A DNA stretch of 64,000 nt from Acidobacteriota bacterium (GCA_027314025.1 DAHVCP010000026.1:1-64000); one strand, 5' to 3'. Shown: positions 41,886 through 50,733, counted from the stretch's first letter. Numbers and translations: made by a program. Notes: generated by a model not told the origin, from the sequence alone.

Positions 41886-43811
41886 TTACTGGATTGGGAT
41901 GTAGGTGACCGCGCCGGCGGCGTTCACTTGGTTGCTGTCGGCGGGGCTGGACGGGGCCGAAGCCGCTTCCATAGCCGCGAGATCCATACGCGCCAAATAC
42001 TTGCCATCGCCGCGCAGGGCCAAGCCGTAGATGGTGCTGTCGAGACCGATCATGACGGTTTCCGCTTGCGGGGCGGTGGCATTGGTCCAATCCACGCCAT
42101 CCGGTCCGGCGCCGAGCTGCGCCCAGCGAATGGCGGCCGGTGCCGCCGGGGCGCCGGCGAAGGGGGCGCTGGGCAGGGTCGCCACCGCCAGACAGCCGCC
42201 GGAGTTGCCCAACCACGCCAAATGGCTGCTGGGCTCCAATTGCGCGGCGCGCCACCCTCCGCTACAGGCGCTGGTGACGCTGAACTGGGCCGCGGGGGCG
42301 GTGACGGCGCCGCCGGAGGCGGTGGCGGCGTTAAAGTTAATGGCCGTGTATTCGCCGCTGGCGGCATCGGCCAGCAGACCGAGCGAAGTGCTGGGATCAA
42401 AGGCGGCAGCGGTTAATTCCGACCCCAAAGTGAACCCAGCGGTGCTGGGCAGGGAATACGACTGGACGGCTCCGGTGGCGAGATTGATGACATTGAGGCC
42501 GGAGCCGCTGGAGGTGAAGTACGGAGCGAAGATGCGCTGGGTGGCGGAGTCGTAGGCGAAGTTTTCCGCCGCGGGAGCGGCGATGAGGCTGGAGGCGGCG
42601 CCGGTGGCGAGATTCAGGGTCAGATAGCCGGACGCGGTGTCGAGAATCGCCTCATTGCGGCTGGCGTCCACCACGGCGGCGCAGACGCCGCAGGTGAAGC
42701 CGTCACTGAAGGTAGTGGTGGCGCTGTTCGGGATGGCGTAGGTATTGGTGACGGTGTCGTTGGTCGCGTCCACCAGCACCAAGCTGTTGGTGGTGGCGCT
42801 GGTGACCGCGACGGTGCTGGTCTGGGGGTCAGCCGCCGCCGCGGTGGGAGCGAAGCCGCTGGGCATGGCGATGTCCAACGCCGCGCCGCCATTGGTCAGT
42901 TGCTGTCCGGTGTCGCCGTTGACCACCGCGACATGGTTGGCGCCGGCCAGGGGCACATAGACCTTATTGGCGAGAATGGGCGCGCCGCTGGAGTTGGCGC
43001 CGACGGATTCGATCAGATCCGCCAATGCGGAGGAGGCCGCGGGGCTGTCCGGTTCCACCACGACGTTCACCGGATTGGCGGGCGTGCTGTTGGGGCTGGT
43101 GATTCCGATCTGAGTCAAACCGGCGGCGTTCACCGTGACCGGGACGGTTAGCGACTGGAAGGGCGCGGTAGCGCCGCTGGGCGCGACGACCGCGCCGGCG
43201 GCGCCGCTGCTGATGGTGGCGACGGAATTGGAATATAGGAACTGGCCGTGCAACGTAAGGGTATAGCTGTTGCCCTGGACCATGGCCGGAACCGATTGCG
43301 GATTGCTGCCGCTGGTCTGCACCGTGACCGAAGTCAGCACCGGCGCCGGAGTGGTCAGTTGCACCTGGGCTTGGGCGTGCGCCGAACTCAAAGCCTGGGC
43401 GCTGACGGTGACGACAAAGATGTCGTGGGCCGGTGGGAGGGCGGGCGCGGTGTAAAGACCGGTGGAATCAATGGTGCCGTAGGGGGCAGAGCCGTCGGGC
43501 TCCTTGCCGCCAGGCAGGTCGTTGCCGCTCACCGGGTCCACGATGGACCAGCTGACTTTGTGATCGGAGCTGTAGTAGACCGCGGCCTTAAACTGTTGCG
43601 TTCCCGGCGAAATCTTCCCGCTGCTGTCCTCCGTGGCCAACGGAATGACCACGGGACCAAACCCGATCGGGCCCGCGGAGGGGTTGATGGTCACGGTGGG
43701 TTGGGGCGGCGGAATATAGTAATTCTGGCATCCGGCCAGCAGCGCCGCGAACGCCAAGGTGGAGAGGCAGAGGAGAAGTGGGCGCGGACGCGGAAAGGGC
43801 AAAAGCACCAT
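41886..43811 (-). CDS. Large secreted lipoprotein with Ig-like and propeller-like repeats
   Basis: This 641-residue protein begins with a lipoprotein signal ending Leu-Leu-Ala-Gly-Cys at Cys28. The mature part opens with Pro/Thr-rich segments (Pro-Thr-Val-Thr-Ile-Asn-Pro-Ser-Ala-Gly-Pro) and an Ig-like stretch. From about 270 there are repeated units of the type Val-Tyr-Val-Pro-Leu-Ala-Gly-Ala-Asn-His-Val-Ala-Val-Val-Asn-Gly, Ser-Leu-Val-Leu-Val-Asp-Ala and Asn-Val-Ile-Asn-Leu-Ala-Thr-Gly, which resemble YncE-like seven-bladed propellers. Function is unknown; a surface binding role is likely. It is convergent with the AAA+ gene, only 12 bases apart. Confidence 0.68.
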   Translation of the reverse strand: MVLLPFPRPRPLLLCLSTLAFAALLAGCQNYYIPPPQPTVTINPSAGPIGFGPVVIPLATEDSSGKISPGTQQFKAAVYYSSDHKVSWSIVDPVSGNDLPGGKEPDGSAPYGTIDSTGLYTAPALPPAHDIFVVTVSAQALSSAHAQAQVQLTTPAPVLTSVTVQTSGSNPQSVPAMVQGNSYTLTLHGQFLYSNSVATISSGAAGAVVAPSGATAPFQSLTVPVTVNAAGLTQIGITSPNSTPANPVNVVVEPDSPAASSALADLIESVGANSSGAPILANKVYVPLAGANHVAVVNGDTGQQLTNGGAALDIAMPSGFAPTAAAADPQTSTVAVTSATTNSLVLVDATNDTVTNTYAIPNSATTTFSDGFTCGVCAAVVDASRNEAILDTASGYLTLNLATGAASSLIAAPAAENFAYDSATQRIFAPYFTSSGSGLNVINLATGAVQSYSLPSTAGFTLGSELTAAAFDPSTSLGLLADAASGEYTAINFNAATASGGAVTAPAAQFSVTSACSGGWRAAQLEPSSHLAWLGNSGGCLAVATLPSAPFAGAPAAPAAIRWAQLGAGPDGVDWTNATAPQAETVMIGLDSTIYGLALRGDGKYLARMDLAAMEAASAPSSPADSNQVNAAGAVTYIPIQ

Positions 43812-43935
43812 CCAGGCTGGATTTTGCGGCGCCGCCCCTGATTCCCGGGCGGCCCAGTGGGTAAAAGGGATTATACAAGAGGGCTGGCCTACAAGGCAGC
43901 GGGCAAATGCCGGAGTTGTGGGCTAAAAAGCGCAA

Positions 43936-44546
43936 TCACGGCATTGGGGGCGAACCCGCCTTCCCAAAGGGGCGAATGCGGGGCGGCTTTGCTGGTCGGG
44001 TGGCGCCGCGGCGACAGGCCTGGTTCGCCGGGCTCGCTAGGCGGCGCGGCGCTTCGCTGGTCGCGTCCTCGGCCATGCCCTCGGTCCAATGCAGCTTACT
44101 CGCCTGCAGCAGTTCCAGCACGAGCTTGGCGGTTTCCTGCTCTTCACGCAGCGTTTCCCGCAGCAGGCGGGCGGCATCCCGATGGCCCATTTGCTGCGTC
44201 AAAAAGCTGAGGGTCTCGTAGGCGGAGGTTTAGTAGCGCTCGATTTGCAGGGCCGCGAGCAGGGTGTTGAGATCGCGCAATTCGGGATTGAGGCCCTCGA
44301 CTACGGCGCTGTGCACCCGTCCAAGCCGGGGCAATCCGTTTCCCGGGACCCGGCGCCGATGGCATGAAAGACGGCCTCCAAGCGTTGGAGATGGCCTTCG
44401 GTCTGCTTGCGATTCCGCGCGAAGGCGCGCTTGGCGTCGCCGCGTTGGGTGTCGCGCTCGGCGTCGGAGAGGACGGCGAGCAGCTGTTTTTCGGTGCTTT
44501 GGAGACGCTGAAGTTGATGGATCTAGAACGCATGCGCGGTTTGCAT
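43936..44546 (-). pseudogene. DUF892 (YciE/YciF ferritin-like) gene, broken by two stops and a frameshift
   Basis: A coding path is clear across three lesions. The ATG at 44546, with a GGAGG site upstream, gives seven residues and then TAG at 44525-44523. Reading on gives Ile-His-Gln-Leu-Gln-Arg-Leu-Gln-Ser-Thr-Glu-Lys-Gln-Leu-Leu, the family opening. At about 44316-44318 one base is missing in a G-run (minus strand), shifting to Val-Val-Glu-Gly-Leu-Asn-Pro-Glu-Leu-Arg-Asp. A TAA at 44232-44230 follows Ile-Glu-Arg-Tyr, where the family normally has Glu. The C-terminal helix (Gly-His-Arg-Asp-Ala-Ala-Arg-Leu-Leu-Arg-Glu-Thr-Leu) continues to about 44030. Three independent lesions argue for decay over sequencing error. 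Confidence 0.7.
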
Positions 44547-44611
44547 CCTCGCCCTCCAGGCATGGCGGCCAGCGAGGTTGGATGCGTCGGCCCGGGGCCG
44601 CGGCCACGCGC

Positions 44612-45928
44612 TTAGCGGCCGGAGGCCAGGGTTGGCAGCCGAAGGTGAAGCACGGCGTCGGCGGGCAGCGGCAGCGCCTGCAGGGCGCCCAGCCAACGGC
44701 GGCAGCGGGCGGCGAAAGCGGCCCGGGCGGAGGCGGGAACCGGCGCCGCCGGGGGCAGCTTGCGCCGCAGCCGCTGGAAGTTTTCGAAGCGCCCGAAATG
44801 GGTGATGCGGAAATCCAAGTGCGGCCCGGTGGCCAGGCCGGTCATGCCTACCCGGCCGATGGTTTGGCCCTGGCGGACGCGCTGGCCCACGTGCACCAGA
44901 ATTTTCGAAAGGTGCAGATAGAGCGTCTGATAGCCGTTGGCGTGACGCAGCCTTATCATATCGCCGCCTTCACCGTCCCAACCGGCAAAGATGACGCGGC
45001 CATTGCCGAGGGCTTGCACCGGGGTGCCCATCGGGGCGCCGTAATCCACGCCCAAATGCGGACGCCAGATCTTCAAAATGGGATGGAAGCGGTCGTAGCT
45101 AAACGGGCTGGTGACCCGCAGGCGGACGAACTTCAGCGGCGAGCGCAAGAACTCCCGCCGCAGCGGCCGGCCGTCGGGACGGTAATAGGCGGGCAGGCCG
45201 GCGGCATCGGTAAAGCGCACGGCGCGATAGGCATGGCCCGCGTTCACGTACTCCGCCGCGAGGATGGGGCCATAGCCGCCAAAGTGGCCATGGCGGAGGC
45301 GTTTCTCCACCAGCACGCGGAAAGTGTCACCGGGGCGGGTATCGGTGTAGAAATCAAGGTCCCAGCCGAAGATTTGCGCTAACTGGAGGGCCAGAACGTC
45401 GCGCTCGCCGGCGGTTTCCACGGCGGCGAACAGCGAATGGCGCACGGTGCTGCTGACGCCGACCAATTCGGTTTGGAAATGCAGGCGGCGCAGGTGGGCG
45501 TTCCAATCGCTGGCGGGAGCGCCCGCGGCACGGGTCAGCACCAGGGCGTGCCGGCGGTCCACGCGATAGCGCAGCCGGCGCGGGGCGCCGCTGGGGGCGG
45601 TCCAGAGAGTCAAGCGGCGCCCCGCGCGGATGTGACCCACATCAAACACCGGACGGGCGGCGGCGGCCATGGCGCGGGCTTCGGCGTTGGGCAGGCTCCA
45701 GGTGGCGTGCAGGAACGCTACCCAGGTGGCGCCGGGAGGCAGGGAGGCCTGATCCCGTTTCTCGGCCGGGGGCTGGGGGTGGGGAGCGTGGGTTGAAGAG
45801 CGGGAAGGCGTCGCCGCCGCGGTATGGCAGGCGGCGCCGGCCAAGGCCAAAGCCAAGGCCAGGGCCAGGGAAATCGCGTCGGTACGAGCGGCTGGCCGCA
45901 GGCAGGGCATGAGTCGCATCCAGCGCAC
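44612..45928 (-). CDS. M23-family metalloendopeptidase (peptidoglycan hydrolase)
   Basis: This 438-residue exported protein has a hydrophobic signal (about 18-35) ending Gly-Ala-Ala-Cys, a possible lipobox. A membrane-proximal domain (about 65-260) is followed by a LytM/M23 domain with the zinc ligands His-Leu-Gly-Val-Asp-Tyr-Gly and His-Leu-Asp-Phe-Arg-Ile, plus Tyr-Leu-His-Leu-Ser. It probably cleaves peptide cross-bridges in cell-wall remodelling, or acts as an activator if the His in His-Leu-Ser is not catalytic. In-frame starts at 45928, 45919 or 45910 are all possible. Genes on either side are unrelated. Confidence 0.85.
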   Translation of the reverse strand: MRWMRLMPCLRPAARTDAISLALALALALAGAACHTAAATPSRSSTHAPHPQPPAEKRDQASLPPGATWVAFLHATWSLPNAEARAMAAAARPVFDVGHIRAGRRLTLWTAPSGAPRRLRYRVDRRHALVLTRAAGAPASDWNAHLRRLHFQTELVGVSSTVRHSLFAAVETAGERDVLALQLAQIFGWDLDFYTDTRPGDTFRVLVEKRLRHGHFGGYGPILAAEYVNAGHAYRAVRFTDAAGLPAYYRPDGRPLRREFLRSPLKFVRLRVTSPFSYDRFHPILKIWRPHLGVDYGAPMGTPVQALGNGRVIFAGWDGEGGDMIRLRHANGYQTLYLHLSKILVHVGQRVRQGQTIGRVGMTGLATGPHLDFRITHFGRFENFQRLRRKLPPAAPVPASARAAFAARCRRWLGALQALPLPADAVLHLRLPTLASGR

Positions 45929-46088
45929 GGAGGCATTGTAGCCGCGTCGCGCCTATGCGAGCGACGGCTTTTTTACCGCAATGTCCGGCGGTACTGCCTT
46001 TCAGCCGAGCGGGGCAGTGGTGGATGGGGCCGGCGGGCGCCGTTGCTTGCGGGGAGCGGAATCGCCGCCGGGCAAACGGGGGATGGGT

Positions 46089-46220
46089 TCAGGAGCGCTT
46101 CTGCGCGGCGCGCAGCGTACGGCCCATGCCCGCAATGACCAGCTTGGTGGCCAAGAAGCCAAGGGAGGTGGTAAAGCCCGCCGCCAGCACTCCCGCCGTA
46201 ACTTGCAAAACGCCTGACAT
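46089..46220 (-). CDS. Possible 43-residue small membrane protein
   Basis: A short frame on the minus strand encodes a hydrophobic segment (about residues 4-34, Ala-Gly-Val-Leu-Ala-Ala-Gly-Phe and Gly-Phe-Leu-Ala-Thr-Lys-Leu-Val-Ile-Ala-Gly) with a basic tail (Arg-Thr-Leu-Arg-Ala-Ala-Gln-Lys-Arg-Ser). A GAAGG motif lies six bases before the ATG. It fills part of an otherwise empty 550-base gap between the M23 gene and the phosphatidyltransferase gene. The evidence is composition and a plausible ribosome site only. Confidence 0.35.
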   Translation of the reverse strand: MSGVLQVTAGVLAAGFTTSLGFLATKLVIAGMGRTLRAAQKRS

Positions 46221-46475
46221 GATGCCTTCGCCGGATTCGAACGCAATTTATTCTGCAAGTCGGTTGCCACCTTGGTGCGATAGCCGACAGGCCGGGGATT
46301 TTCCGCGCCGGCTTGGCGTCCGGGCGCATGGAGCCCGAAATGGGCGGCATTGGGGCAGGCGGGTAGTGGCGCCAAGCGGGTTCTTTTTACCCGTTTCACG
46401 GCAAGGATTACCAAGCGGCTGCGGAATCCGGGGCGATCCCAGTGGCCCGGGCCCCTGGCGGATTAAAATGGTGCC

Positions 46476-47102
46476 GTGGATGCGCCCGCGACATGGGGCC
46501 CGCCGTCTGCTCCGGCGCGCTGGAGCGACTGGCTGACGCCCGCCAACCTGGTGACCGAGTTGCGCCTGCTGAGCGTGCCGGTCATCATTGCCGCCGTATT
46601 GGACAGGGCGTTCGGTTGGGCGCTGTTATTGGCCGTTGCCGCGGGGGTTAGCGATGGGCTGGATGGCTGGCTGGCGCGGCATCGCCATGCGGCGGCGGTG
46701 TCCAAGCTGGGCGAGTATCTGGATCCGATTGCCGACAAGGTGCTGCTGAGCTCGCTGTTCGTGGCCCTGGCGCTGACCGGGGCGCTGCCTTGGGTATTGA
46801 CCCTGTTGGTGTTTACCCGCGATTTAACCATCGTGGGCGTGGCGTTGACGGTATATCTGCGCACCGGATTTCGCGATTTCCGGCCCACCTACCTGGGCAA
46901 GGCCAATACGGTGGCGCAGATCGCCACCGTGGCGTTGGCATTGCTGAACCACTTCCATTCGGCGGCGTGGAGTTTGCGGCTGGAATGGCTGGGCTGGGGC
47001 ACGGTGTTTGTCTTGGCCTATGGGTCCGGGATTCACTATGCCTTCGTCGGCGCACGCCGGTACCACGCATGGCGGGGACAGCCCCGTCGGCTCGCCGCCT
47101 AG
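46476..47102 (+). CDS. CDP-alcohol phosphatidyltransferase (PgsA/cardiolipin-synthase-like)
   Basis: This 208-residue integral membrane enzyme has the complete family signature Asp-Gly-x2-Asp-Gly-x2-Ala-Arg-x8-Gly-x3-Asp-x3-Asp at about residues 62-90 and five to six hydrophobic helices. It transfers a phosphatidyl group from CDP-diacylglycerol to an alcohol (glycerol-3-phosphate, phosphatidylglycerol or inositol phosphate). The acceptor cannot be decided from the motif. With ino1 in the window a phosphatidylinositol-phosphate synthase is worth testing. The start is a GTG at 46476. Confidence 0.85.
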   Translation: MDAPATWGPPSAPARWSDWLTPANLVTELRLLSVPVIIAAVLDRAFGWALLLAVAAGVSDGLDGWLARHRHAAAVSKLGEYLDPIADKVLLSSLFVALALTGALPWVLTLLVFTRDLTIVGVALTVYLRTGFRDFRPTYLGKANTVAQIATVALALLNHFHSAAWSLRLEWLGWGTVFVLAYGSGIHYAFVGARRYHAWRGQPRRLAA

Positions 47103-47168
47103 GCAGAGGCGCGGGGGAACCAGCCGCGGGGGAACCAGCCGATTGCGGCCGCCCGGCATCCAACGCCG

Positions 47169-47450
47169 ATGATGGCGCCGATTCCGAGTGCGGCTGGGTC
47201 CGCTGGTGGGCGGGCGCAGGCCTGGGCCCAGGGCTCCGGGCGCAAGCTAGAGGCAGGGATACGCGAATTCCAGCGCCAGTTGGAAGGGTTGCGAGCCGAG
47301 GGGCGGGAATGGCTGCGGCTGGGGCGGCGATTCCTGCGCCAGGTCCAGGAGCCTGGGGGCCGCCAGCGCCAGATCTTGCCGTTGTTGACGGTGGCCGCTG
47401 GCGCGGGTTGGTTAGCCGGCTTTCTGACCGGAAGGCGCCGGGAAGGGTAA
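47169..47450 (+). CDS. Small protein with one C-terminal membrane helix (envelope-stress-type)
   Basis: This 93-residue protein has an amphipathic charged helix (about 28-60, Leu-Glu-Gly-Leu-Arg-Ala-Glu-Gly-Arg-Glu) and one transmembrane segment (about 70-88). It ends Gly-Arg-Arg-Arg-Glu-Gly. The layout resembles DUF883/YqjD-type small membrane proteins, but no signature is strong enough to assign. It sits six bases before another small one-helix protein, and the two are probably co-translated. Confidence 0.6.
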   Translation: MMAPIPSAAGSAGGRAQAWAQGSGRKLEAGIREFQRQLEGLRAEGREWLRLGRRFLRQVQEPGGRQRQILPLLTVAAGAGWLAGFLTGRRREG

Positions 47451-47456
47451 GCGATC

Positions 47457-47675
47457 ATGGGCACGTTACCGCTTTCCAGCCAAGAACTGGCCGCGGAGAT
47501 GAACCAGCAGCGGGAGGCGATCGGCGACACCGTGGACCGGCTGCGGCTGCGCCTGCGGCTGCGGCGGGAGCTGAACCTGCCGCGGCAGTTGGCGGAGCAT
47601 TCCGGCGTGGCGCTGACGGCGGCGGCGGTACTGGGCTTCGTGGCCGGACGCCTGATGCGGCGAATGCTAGCCTGA
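47457..47675 (+). CDS. DUF3618-like small membrane protein
   Basis: This 72-residue protein has an N-terminal helix (Met-Asn-Gln-Gln-Arg-Glu-Ala-Ile-Gly-Asp-Thr-Val-Asp-Arg-Leu), the pattern of DUF3618, then a hydrophobic helix (about 50-66) and a basic end. A GGAAGGG site is well placed before the ATG. DUF3618 proteins commonly follow DUF883 and YqjE-type holin-like genes; here only the preceding small gene is present. Function is unknown. Confidence 0.65.
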   Translation: MGTLPLSSQELAAEMNQQREAIGDTVDRLRLRLRLRRELNLPRQLAEHSGVALTAAAVLGFVAGRLMRRMLA

Positions 47676-47767
47676 GGGTTCCTGCGTCGGCGCCGGCGGG
47701 AGCCGCCGCCCAGCGCGGGAGCGCTGCGTGACCGTCCGGAGGCTGCGCCCGCGGCGCGCCACCCGCG

Positions 47768-48292
47768 ATGCCGCGCTCGCCGCCGAACTTCAGCCGCATG
47801 GACCGCTCCACCGACAATGGTCTTGCCGCGACATTGCGTCCGGCCCGCCGGGAGGACCGGGAAAAATTATGGGCATTGGATCAAGCCTGCTTTGATGCCC
47901 AGCTCGCATACACCCGCGACGAGTTGGAGGCCTACCTAGACTCCCCCGGCGCCTTCGCCCTGGTGTTGGAAACGGAACCGGGAAGCCCGGCCGCATTTGT
48001 GCTCGCCAGCGTGGGGCGGCGCGGCCAGGGCCACATTGTCACGCTGGACGTGCTCCCGGCGTTTCGCCGCCGCGGTTGGGGGCGGCGCTTGCTGCTGGCC
48101 GCAGAGCAGCGGCTGCGCGCCGCCGGCTGCCGCCAGGTGCGGCTGGAAGCGGCGGTGAACAATGCCGCCGCCCTGGCGCTGTACGGGCGCCTGGGCTATC
48201 GCGTGCGGCGCGTGCTACGCGGCTATTACCACGGCGGGCTGGACGCCTTGTCGCTGGCCAAGCTGTTTTCCGGCGGCGACGGTGGGCCATAA
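47768..48292 (+). CDS. GNAT-family N-acetyltransferase (RimI-like)
   Basis: This protein of up to 174 residues has a GNAT fold: Ala-Thr-Leu-Arg-Pro-Ala at the domain start, the acetyl-CoA loop Arg-Arg-Arg-Gly-Trp-Gly-Arg-Arg-Leu-Leu, and the C-terminal Val-Asn-Asn-Ala-Ala-Ala-Leu-Ala-Leu-Tyr-Gly-Arg-Leu-Gly-Tyr typical of RimI-like enzymes. The substrate, probably a protein N-terminus, is not certain. Either ATG 47768 or ATG 47798 could be the start; neither has a clear Shine-Dalgarno. It lies 30 bases before efp. Confidence 0.8.
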   Translation: MPRSPPNFSRMDRSTDNGLAATLRPARREDREKLWALDQACFDAQLAYTRDELEAYLDSPGAFALVLETEPGSPAAFVLASVGRRGQGHIVTLDVLPAFRRRGWGRRLLLAAEQRLRAAGCRQVRLEAAVNNAAALALYGRLGYRVRRVLRGYYHGGLDALSLAKLFSGGDGGP

Positions 48293-48322
48293 TGGAAGCT
48301 CCCATCCCAAGGACAATTCGAA

Positions 48323-48886
48323 ATGGCGCTTTCCGCGAACCAGTTGCGTTCCGGCATGGTGATTCTCCATGACAAGGAACTGTTTTCCGTTTTCAGCATC
48401 ACCCACCGCACGCCGGGCAATCTGCGTGCCTTCGTGCAAGCCAAACTCCGCAACCTGCGCACCGGGGCGATGATCGAGCACCGCTTCCGCTCCGAGGACC
48501 GGGTAGACCGGGCCGTGCTGGATGAGACGGAGATGGAGTACTTGTACAGCGATGGCGGCGACTACCACTTCATGAACACGGAGAGCTTCGAGCAGATTCA
48601 CCTCTCCGCCGACACGCTCGGCGACGCGGTGCAATATCTGCTCCCCAACCTGCGCATCAAGGTGGAGTTTTACGAGGGCAAACCGGTTTCCATCGCGCTG
48701 CCGGCGACGGTGGATCTGGAGGTGGTGGAAACCGAACCTGGACTGAAAGGCGCGACGGTGTCGAACGTGACGAAACCGGCGACTTTGGAGACCGGCCTGG
48801 TGGTCCAGGTGCCGTCGTTCATTGACATCGGGGAAAGGATTCGCGTGGATACCACCGAGGGCAATTACCTGGAACGCGTGAAGTAG
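48323..48886 (+). CDS. efp: Elongation factor P, with Asn at the modification position
   Basis: This 187-residue protein has the three-domain EF-P fold: Gly-Met-Val-Ile-Leu in domain I, [12 protein letters not shown] in domain II and the C-terminal Gly-Glu-Arg-Ile-Arg-Val-Asp-Thr. It rescues ribosomes stalled at polyproline. The loop that reaches the P-site tRNA reads Thr-Pro-Gly-Asn-Leu-Arg, so Asn33 stands where the modified Lys34 or Arg32 normally is. The AAGGA site is well spaced. The Asn tip suggests no EpmA lysylation or EarP rhamnosylation. Confidence 0.96.
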   Translation: MALSANQLRSGMVILHDKELFSVFSITHRTPGNLRAFVQAKLRNLRTGAMIEHRFRSEDRVDRAVLDETEMEYLYSDGGDYHFMNTESFEQIHLSADTLGDAVQYLLPNLRIKVEFYEGKPVSIALPATVDLEVVETEPGLKGATVSNVTKPATLETGLVVQVPSFIDIGERIRVDTTEGNYLERVK

Positions 48887-49079
48887 GCCGGCGGCGGCCT
48901 CCCCCTCGATCTTGGCGTTCCTGCGCCCCGGCGGCGAACGCGTGGGCTGCCGCCACCGGCCGGCCGGACCGTATCCCCGGCGGCAAGTGCCTGACCGGCC
49001 GGTTGCTTGCCCCCCGGGCCCAATACGCCCACAATATCGCTAGGCGCATGGAGGCCGTAGCGCCGGGGGAGGCGATGCG

Positions 49080-50672
49080 ATGCAGAGTTTAGCCAACGCC
49101 GCAGGTCTGGACCTGCTGGACGAACTCCAAATCGTATCCAAACAACTCCGCCGCGATCAGCCGCCGGCGGTGCTGGCCGAGGAGTCGCTGCGCCGGGGGG
49201 AAACGACCTTGGCGGCGAACGGGGCGCTTTGCGCCGAGACGGGCCGCTACACGGGACGGTCGCCGCGGGACCGGTTCATCGTGCGCGACAACTCCACGGA
49301 AGGGCAGGTGGACTGGGGCAGCGTCAACCAGCCGCTGGCCCCCCATCATTTCGACCAGATTCTGCGCAAGGTGGAGCGGTACGCCCGCGGGCGTGAGCTG
49401 TTCGAGCAGCGGCTCTACGCGGGCGCCGATCCGGAGCAGCAACTGTCCGTGCGCGTGGTCACCGAGCGGGCTTGGCACGCATTGTTCGCGCACCAACTGT
49501 TGCGGCGGCCCAGCGCGGCGCAGCGGGAGCGCTTCGAGCCCGAGATGACGGTGATGGTTCTACCCGGCTGCATGGCGGCGGGTCCGGAGGACGGGCTGCG
49601 GTCGGAAGCCTTCGTGCTGCTGAACTTCGAGCGCCGCGTGGTCCTGATCGGCGGCACGGAATATGCCGGAGAGATCAAGAAATCGGTATTTTCCGCATTG
49701 AATTTTCTGCTGCCGCCGCGCGGCGTGCTGCCCATGCATTGCTCGGCCAATATCGGCGCCGCGGGGGATTCGGCGCTGTTTTTCGGCCTGTCGGGCACGG
49801 GCAAGACGACGCTTTCGACGGACCCGGAACGGCGCCTGATCGGCGACGACGAGCATGGCTGGGGCCCGCGCGGCATTTACAACTTCGAAGGCGGCTGTTA
49901 CGCGAAGTGCATTCGCCTGTCGGAGGCCGGCGAACCGCAGATTTGGCGGGCGATCCGCTTCGGCGCGGTGCTGGAGAACGTGGTGCTGGATGCGGCGACG
50001 CGCGAACCCCGCTATGACGACGCCCGGCTGACGGAAAACACGCGCGCCGCCTATCCGCTGGACTTCATCGAGACGGCGGTGCCGTCGGGCTGCGGTCCGC
50101 GTCCGGAGCACGTGGTCTTCCTCACCGCGGACGCCTTCGGCGTGCTGCCGCCGGTGGCGCGGCTGACGCCGGAGCAAGCCATGTATCACTTTCTGTCCGG
50201 CTACACCGCCAAGGTGGCGGGCACCGAAGCTGGAGTCCGGGAGCCGCAGGCGACCTTCAGCACCGGTTTCGGCGCGCCGTTCCTGCCGCTTTCGCCGCTG
50301 GTCTACGCGCGCATGCTGGGCGAACGCCTGGCGGCGCATCGCGTGCCCTGCTGGTGGATCAACACCGGCTGGTCGGGCGGCGGCTACGGCGAGGGAAGGC
50401 GGATTCCGCTGGAACAGACCCGCGCCATCGTGCGGGCGGCGCTGGCGGGAGAGCTGAACGACGTGGCCTGTGCCGTGGATCCGGTGTTCGGCGTGGCGGT
50501 GCCGGAGGCGGCGCCGGGCGTCCCCCGCGAACTGCTTCGGCCGCGGACCACTTGGCGCGACCCGGCCGCCTATGACGCCAAGGCGCGCGAACTGGCGGGG
50601 CGTTTCGCGGCCAACTTCGAGCGGTTCGGCGCCGTGGCGGAAAGCATCCGCGCGGCGGGACCGGCGCGATAA
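49080..50672 (+). CDS. pckA: ATP-dependent phosphoenolpyruvate carboxykinase
   Basis: This 530-residue enzyme converts oxaloacetate to PEP for gluconeogenesis. Motifs are Gly-Arg-Tyr-Thr-Gly-Arg-Ser-Pro-Arg-Asp-Arg-Phe-Ile-Val, the P-loop Gly-Leu-Ser-Gly-Thr-Gly-Lys-Thr-Thr-Leu, the metal-site Gly-Asp-Asp-Glu-His-Gly-Trp, and Trp-Ile-Asn-Thr-Gly-Trp near the C-terminus. Length is typical of ATP-type PckA (about 530-540). A GGGGGAGG site precedes the ATG. Two GC hairpins follow the stop. Confidence 0.96.
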   Translation: MQSLANAAGLDLLDELQIVSKQLRRDQPPAVLAEESLRRGETTLAANGALCAETGRYTGRSPRDRFIVRDNSTEGQVDWGSVNQPLAPHHFDQILRKVERYARGRELFEQRLYAGADPEQQLSVRVVTERAWHALFAHQLLRRPSAAQRERFEPEMTVMVLPGCMAAGPEDGLRSEAFVLLNFERRVVLIGGTEYAGEIKKSVFSALNFLLPPRGVLPMHCSANIGAAGDSALFFGLSGTGKTTLSTDPERRLIGDDEHGWGPRGIYNFEGGCYAKCIRLSEAGEPQIWRAIRFGAVLENVVLDAATREPRYDDARLTENTRAAYPLDFIETAVPSGCGPRPEHVVFLTADAFGVLPPVARLTPEQAMYHFLSGYTAKVAGTEAGVREPQATFSTGFGAPFLPLSPLVYARMLGERLAAHRVPCWWINTGWSGGGYGEGRRIPLEQTRAIVRAALAGELNDVACAVDPVFGVAVPEAAPGVPRELLRPRTTWRDPAAYDAKARELAGRFAANFERFGAVAESIRAAGPAR

Positions 50673-50688
50673 ACCGCGCCGGCCCGTT

Positions 50689-50730
50689 CCCCGCGCCCGT
50701 TCGGCGCGGGGCGGCGCGCTGCGCGCGCCG
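50689..50730. terminator. Two tandem GC hairpins between convergent pckA and AIM24-like genes
   Basis: The first hairpin (50689-50711) has a perfect 9-bp stem CCCCGCGCC / GGCGCGGGG with loop CGTTC. The second (50712-50730) has an 8-bp stem CGGCGCGC / GCGCGCCG. They fill the gap between the two stops. Neither has a U-tract, so termination would be U-independent or the role is mRNA protection. Confidence 0.5.
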
Positions 50731-50733
50731 CGG

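Noticed and set aside
46233-46242. GTTCGAATCC-like T-loop on the minus strand suggesting a tRNA
   Set aside because: Flanking bases do not pair as a T-stem and no acceptor, D or anticodon arms were found.
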